This document shows positions 6,391 to 8,665 of a DNA stretch of 8,665 bases, in pieces. Under the pieces are notes generated by a model. The model searched no databases, was not told the origin of the DNA, and saw only the letters and a list, made by a program, of their open reading frames with translations. Position 1 is the stretch's first letter. Each line of letters opens with the position of its first letter. Source of the stretch: an uncultured Rickettsiales bacterium (GTDB lineage Bacteria > Pseudomonadota > Alphaproteobacteria > Rs-D84); NCBI GenBank assembly GCA_900549365.1, contig UROD01000028.1, positions 1 through 8,665 of the forward strand. Reading direction: 5' to 3'. The position numbers were made by a program, and so were the translations under genes.

Positions 6391-6906
6391 ATGAAAATAA
6401 AATGTGATTTTTGTCAGACAGAATATTCCGTACCGTCACTGCGCGCGGGCGCGGTAAAATGTGCGGTGTGTGGTCACACGTGGACACCGGCGCGCAGCAA
6501 TGGTCGCGGTGCGGCAATGATGTTCTTTGCGGCATTGTGTGCGTTGCTGTCGGCGATTGTGTTCACGGTTGCTGTTATCACACGCCAGAAAATAGAAGAT
6601 GCCAACGCCGCCCCATTGATTGCACACGTTACATCGGTGCGTACGGCCGCAGATGCGGACGGTATGCCACGATTGGTGGTTGCTGGCACGGTGCAAAATG
6701 TGTCTGATGAAATATACGGTGTGCCTGATTTGATTATCACGGCGCGTGACGCCAATGGCAACATAGTAATACAACAGAAATTTATGCCATCGGCAACATT
6801 GCTGGACGCGGGAACTCAGGTTCAGTTTTCGCACACATTGTCTGGTTCGGCAATGGGGGTTAAACGGGTATCTGTGGAATTGGCAAACATGGGGACAAAG
6901 AAATGA
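6391..6906 (+). CDS. MJ0042-type zinc-ribbon, single-TM protein with DUF3426-like domain
   Basis: A 171-residue membrane protein. The N-terminal zinc ribbon has two CxxC pairs (Cys5/Cys8 and Cys24/Cys27) in the familiar form MKIKCDFCQTEYSVP...VKCAVCGHTW. A basic linker (32-40) precedes one transmembrane helix at about 41-63, so the ribbon is expected in the cytoplasm. The periplasmic part (about 75-168) reads like the DUF3426/FxLYD beta-sandwich: LVVAGTVQNVSDEIYGVPDLIITARDANG is split across 95-123, followed by a 'LLDAGTQVQFS' turn. Such proteins are common in Alphaproteobacteria, often near cell-division genes, but their biochemical role is not established. It starts 20 bases after the third pilV-like gene and its stop overlaps the next start by four bases (ATGA), so the two are translationally coupled. 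The only Shine-Dalgarno-like bases, GGA, are three bases from the ATG. Confidence 0.85.
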   Translation: MKIKCDFCQTEYSVPSLRAGAVKCAVCGHTWTPARSNGRGAAMMFFAALCALLSAIVFTVAVITRQKIEDANAAPLIAHVTSVRTAADADGMPRLVVAGTVQNVSDEIYGVPDLIITARDANGNIVIQQKFMPSATLLDAGTQVQFSHTLSGSAMGVKRVSVELANMGTKK

Positions 6907-7370
6907 AAAAATTTGCGCTGGCGGTGATGTCTGCAATTATGTTGATTGGTGCGTCGTACGCCGATGACAAGCCGGTTGTTAAACGTGTCAGCGTTTTTTC
7001 CACCAGCACAGATTGGGAGGCATTGACCGGTCTGACCCTGCGCCAGTACACAGGTCGGTTCAAAATTGATAAATCGTTGGTTGGGCGTTCAGGATTGGTT
7101 TTATATTACTTGGACGGTTTCCCGTGCTATGGATTGGGGTATGGTGTGCGCGTATGGCTGGGGGCAAACGGCGCAACCGATGGCACATTGCAGATTGCAT
7201 GCGTGTATCCACCAACAGAAATTAAATTCACATATCGTAATGCCGCGCGTGACGCCGACCAATCGGTCAGTACTGGTATGTTAACGTGCCCAGTCACCGC
7301 CGATGCACGCGAATTGTCTATTGATTTATCGCGTTGTACGCGTGGTCGTGATTGGTCAGAATATAAATAG
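6903..7370 (+). CDS. Exported four-cysteine protein of unknown function
   Basis: A 155-residue protein with a classical signal peptide: MKK, a hydrophobic core, and a likely signal peptidase I cut after ASYA at residue 20. The mature part of about 135 residues contains four cysteines (75, 100, 129, 145), an even number compatible with two disulphides in the periplasm. Recognisable stretches are LVLYYLDGFPCYGLGYGVRVWLG (split across 65-87) and a basic end, SRCTRGRDWSEYK. The alternation of hydrophobic and polar residues suggests a mainly beta fold. I do not recognise a family. It is coupled by ATGA overlap to the zinc-ribbon gene and lies seven bases before the rluD-like gene. Its position between pilV-like genes and rluD gives no firm clue to function; a role with the zinc-ribbon protein at the inner membrane is plausible but unproven. 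Confidence 0.8.
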   Translation: MKKFALAVMSAIMLIGASYADDKPVVKRVSVFSTSTDWEALTGLTLRQYTGRFKIDKSLVGRSGLVLYYLDGFPCYGLGYGVRVWLGANGATDGTLQIACVYPPTEIKFTYRNAARDADQSVSTGMLTCPVTADARELSIDLSRCTRGRDWSEYK

Positions 7371-7377
7371 GTTTGTA

Positions 7378-8337
7378 ATGTCTGATATTCGTTCATTTAC
7401 AGTTTCCGATGACGGTGTGGGGTTGCGCTTGGACAAATTCTTGGCCGACCAGATGCCAGAATTTTCGCGCAGTGAAATTCAGCGTTTCAAGATTTTATTA
7501 AACGGTGGCGATGCCCGTGCGGCAACGCGTCTGCGTGCAGGGAACACCATAACGGTTGACGTTCCCGCACCAAAATCAGACATTGCCGCCGACAATATAT
7601 CGTCGGACTTTGATTTAGGTATTATTTACGAGGACGACGACATAATCGTCATTGATAAGCCACGCGGGGTTGTTATGTACCCATCGGCGGGGAACAAGAC
7701 CGGCACATTGGTTCAAAACATATTGGCACATTGTCATTTGTCGACATTGGGCGGGGATACGCGCCCTGGGGTTGTGCACCGTTTGGACAAAGATACCAGT
7801 GGCGTTATGGCCTTTGCAAAATCAGATGCGGCGTTTCGTGCGTTGGTAAAAACATTTTCTGCCCATGATTTGGTGCGTCGCTATGTCGCATTTGTTTGGG
7901 GCATTCCAAATTGGGAGGGGGCAGACATCACTGGCAACATCGCCCGTTCATCACGCAATCGCCAGAAAATGACAATGGTCAAATCTGGGGGCAAGCCCGC
8001 CCATACACAGGTGAACGTTATGTCCGTATGGCCACGCGCGGGCGTGTCGGCATTTCGGTGTAATTTGTTGACCGGCCGCACACACCAGATACGTGTCCAC
8101 CTGTCGGCGCACGGATTTCCGGTCTTGTGTGATCCGGTCTATGGTCGCGCGTCGGGTCGGCTGGCCAGCACCCGTGACCCAGATTTGCTGGAATTTTTGC
8201 GTGACCATAACGGCCAGATGCTGCATGCCGAATATCTGGAATTCAATCATCCGACCACGGGCGAACGTGTGCATTTCAAATCTCACCTGCCAGACGATAT
8301 GGAAACGCTGAAATGTATTTTGGACGACATCGGGTAA
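7378..8337 (+). CDS. rluD: RluD-type 23S rRNA pseudouridine synthase
   Basis: A 319-residue RluA-family enzyme that isomerises uridines to pseudouridine in 23S rRNA. An S4 RNA-binding domain covers about 14-60 (LRLDKFLADQMPEFSRSEIQ). The catalytic domain has the ATP-independent family signature VVHRLDKDTSGVMAFAKS, with catalytic Asp137 in the RLD triplet, then RRYVAFVWG (168-175), LTGRTHQIRVHLSAHG (231-246) and CDPVYG (251-256). The segment NIARSSRNRQKMTMV plus GGKPAHT resembles RluD more than RluC, so modification of helix 69 is the best guess, but RluC-type specificity is not excluded. I chose ATG at 7378, seven bases after the previous stop, over the in-frame ATG at 7303, because the latter would add 25 unrelated residues inside the upstream gene. 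It is the last gene before a candidate terminator. Confidence 0.93.
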   Translation: MSDIRSFTVSDDGVGLRLDKFLADQMPEFSRSEIQRFKILLNGGDARAATRLRAGNTITVDVPAPKSDIAADNISSDFDLGIIYEDDDIIVIDKPRGVVMYPSAGNKTGTLVQNILAHCHLSTLGGDTRPGVVHRLDKDTSGVMAFAKSDAAFRALVKTFSAHDLVRRYVAFVWGIPNWEGADITGNIARSSRNRQKMTMVKSGGKPAHTQVNVMSVWPRAGVSAFRCNLLTGRTHQIRVHLSAHGFPVLCDPVYGRASGRLASTRDPDLLEFLRDHNGQMLHAEYLEFNHPTTGERVHFKSHLPDDMETLKCILDDIG

Positions 8338-8348
8338 AAATAAATTCT

Positions 8349-8373
8349 GGGGCACATCGCCCCCGTGATTTTT
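8349..8373 (+). terminator. Weak candidate rho-independent terminator after rluD
   Basis: GGGGC (8349-8353) pairs with GCCCC (8359-8363) around the loop ACATC. The five-T run (8369-8373) starts five bases after the stem, which is a loose fit to the standard form. It lies 12 bases after the rluD-like stop and before a new promoter, a sensible place for an operon end. Confidence 0.45.
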
Positions 8374-8416
8374 GCCTGTGATTTCTTAGTTTTTTCTTTA
8401 TCAATGTGGGAATTTA

Positions 8417-8425
8417 TGATATACT
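8417..8425 (+). promoter_or_regulatory. Extended -10 promoter for the last gene
   Basis: TGaTATACT matches the extended -10 form. At the -35 spacing only a poor hexamer is present (TTTATC, 8397-8402), as is common for extended -10 promoters. The start point would be near 8432, giving a leader of about 20 bases with GGAG (8440-8443) eight bases before the ATG at 8452. The rest of the 114-base gap holds only the candidate terminator. Confidence 0.5.
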
Positions 8426-8451
8426 AAATCATAAATAATGGAGTGGACAGA

Positions 8452-8665
8452 ATGTTTTTACTGAAAAAATCTATCAGTTTTGTGGCGATTTTGGCATGTT
8501 TGCCTGCGGCATATGCGGCAACTGCACGCCCCAGTGTGATGGGTAATGCGGCGCGTCGTATGCCGACGATGTCAACGTATGTGACGGGCACAACAACGTC
8601 AACGACAACCACGTCGAATTTGTTGGCTAACGCCGAATGTATCGATGCATATACCTCTTGTATCA
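8452..8665 (+). CDS. Exported protein with Thr/Ser-rich linker, 3' end cut by window
   Basis: The first 71 codons of a gene that continues past the right edge. The start is ATG with GGAG eight bases upstream; an ATG at 8438 reaches a stop after eight codons and is excluded. The N-terminus MFLLKKSISFVAILACLPAAYA is a signal peptide, most likely cut by signal peptidase I after AYA (residue 22). A lipoprotein cut before Cys16 (ILAC) is less likely because the box is poor. The mature part begins ATARPSV, then a Thr/Ser-rich stretch (VTGTTTSTTTTS) that looks like a flexible linker, and then NAECIDAYTSCI, where a CxxxxxxC pair may begin a cysteine-containing domain. Too little is present to name a family. 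It has its own promoter and is separate from the upstream operon. Confidence 0.8.
   Translation, partial: MFLLKKSISFVAILACLPAAYAATARPSVMGNAARRMPTMSTYVTGTTTSTTTTSNLLANAECIDAYTSCI

Noticed and set aside
8490..8499. Lipoprotein box at Cys16 of the last gene.
   Set aside because: ILAC lacks the usual Leu at -3 and has Leu at -2; a standard signal peptidase I site (AYA) follows six residues later.

Overview
The window looks like chromosomal DNA of an alphaproteobacterium, probably a small-genome or host/gut-associated lineage. This is inferred from a protein with the alphaproteobacterial DUF4167 signature, an MJ0042-type zinc-ribbon membrane protein of the kind common in that class, compact gene packing and moderate GC. 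No rRNA, tRNA, insertion sequence, CRISPR array or integrase is visible, so the taxonomic placement stays tentative.

Left part (minus strand, 1-2357). Reading leftward there is a short DUF4167-like gene, then dnaX (clamp-loader gamma/tau subunit) with its own recognisable promoter and Shine-Dalgarno sequence, then, 23 bases after dnaX, the first 137 codons of a PilS/bundlin-like type IV major-type pilin that runs off the window edge. The pilin has a textbook prepilin-peptidase site with Glu at +5.

Centre (2358-2506). A 149-base divergent intergenic region carries a good sigma70-type promoter for the rightward genes, a pair of 8-base direct repeats 22 bases apart abutting its -35 box, two small inverted repeats, and a strong Shine-Dalgarno sequence in front of a TTG start codon.

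Right part (plus strand, 2507-8337). Three large proteins (452, 400 and 436 residues) are encoded with overlapping ends. Each starts with a class III prepilin leader, followed by a globular region, a conserved hinge of the form LxMxGNxxxNV, and a long beta-repeat-like tail that differs in each. This is the architecture of PilV, the tip adhesin of IncI1-type thin pili (the shufflon protein), but here there are three fixed, separate copies and no shufflon recombination machinery in view. They are followed, probably in the same operon, by a zinc-ribbon/one-TM protein, a secreted four-cysteine protein of unknown function, and an RluD-type pseudouridine synthase. A weak hairpin terminator follows.

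Right edge (8338-8665). A new transcription unit begins with an extended -10 promoter and the start of an exported protein with a Thr/Ser-rich linker, cut by the window end.

The likely story is a chromosomally encoded type IVb pilus, or pilus-like surface fibre, whose main pilin and three PilV-like tip candidates sit on two divergent units mixed with housekeeping genes (dnaX, rluD). The assembly machinery (ATPase, platform, secretin, prepilin peptidase) is not in the window, so pilus formation is inferred, not shown.
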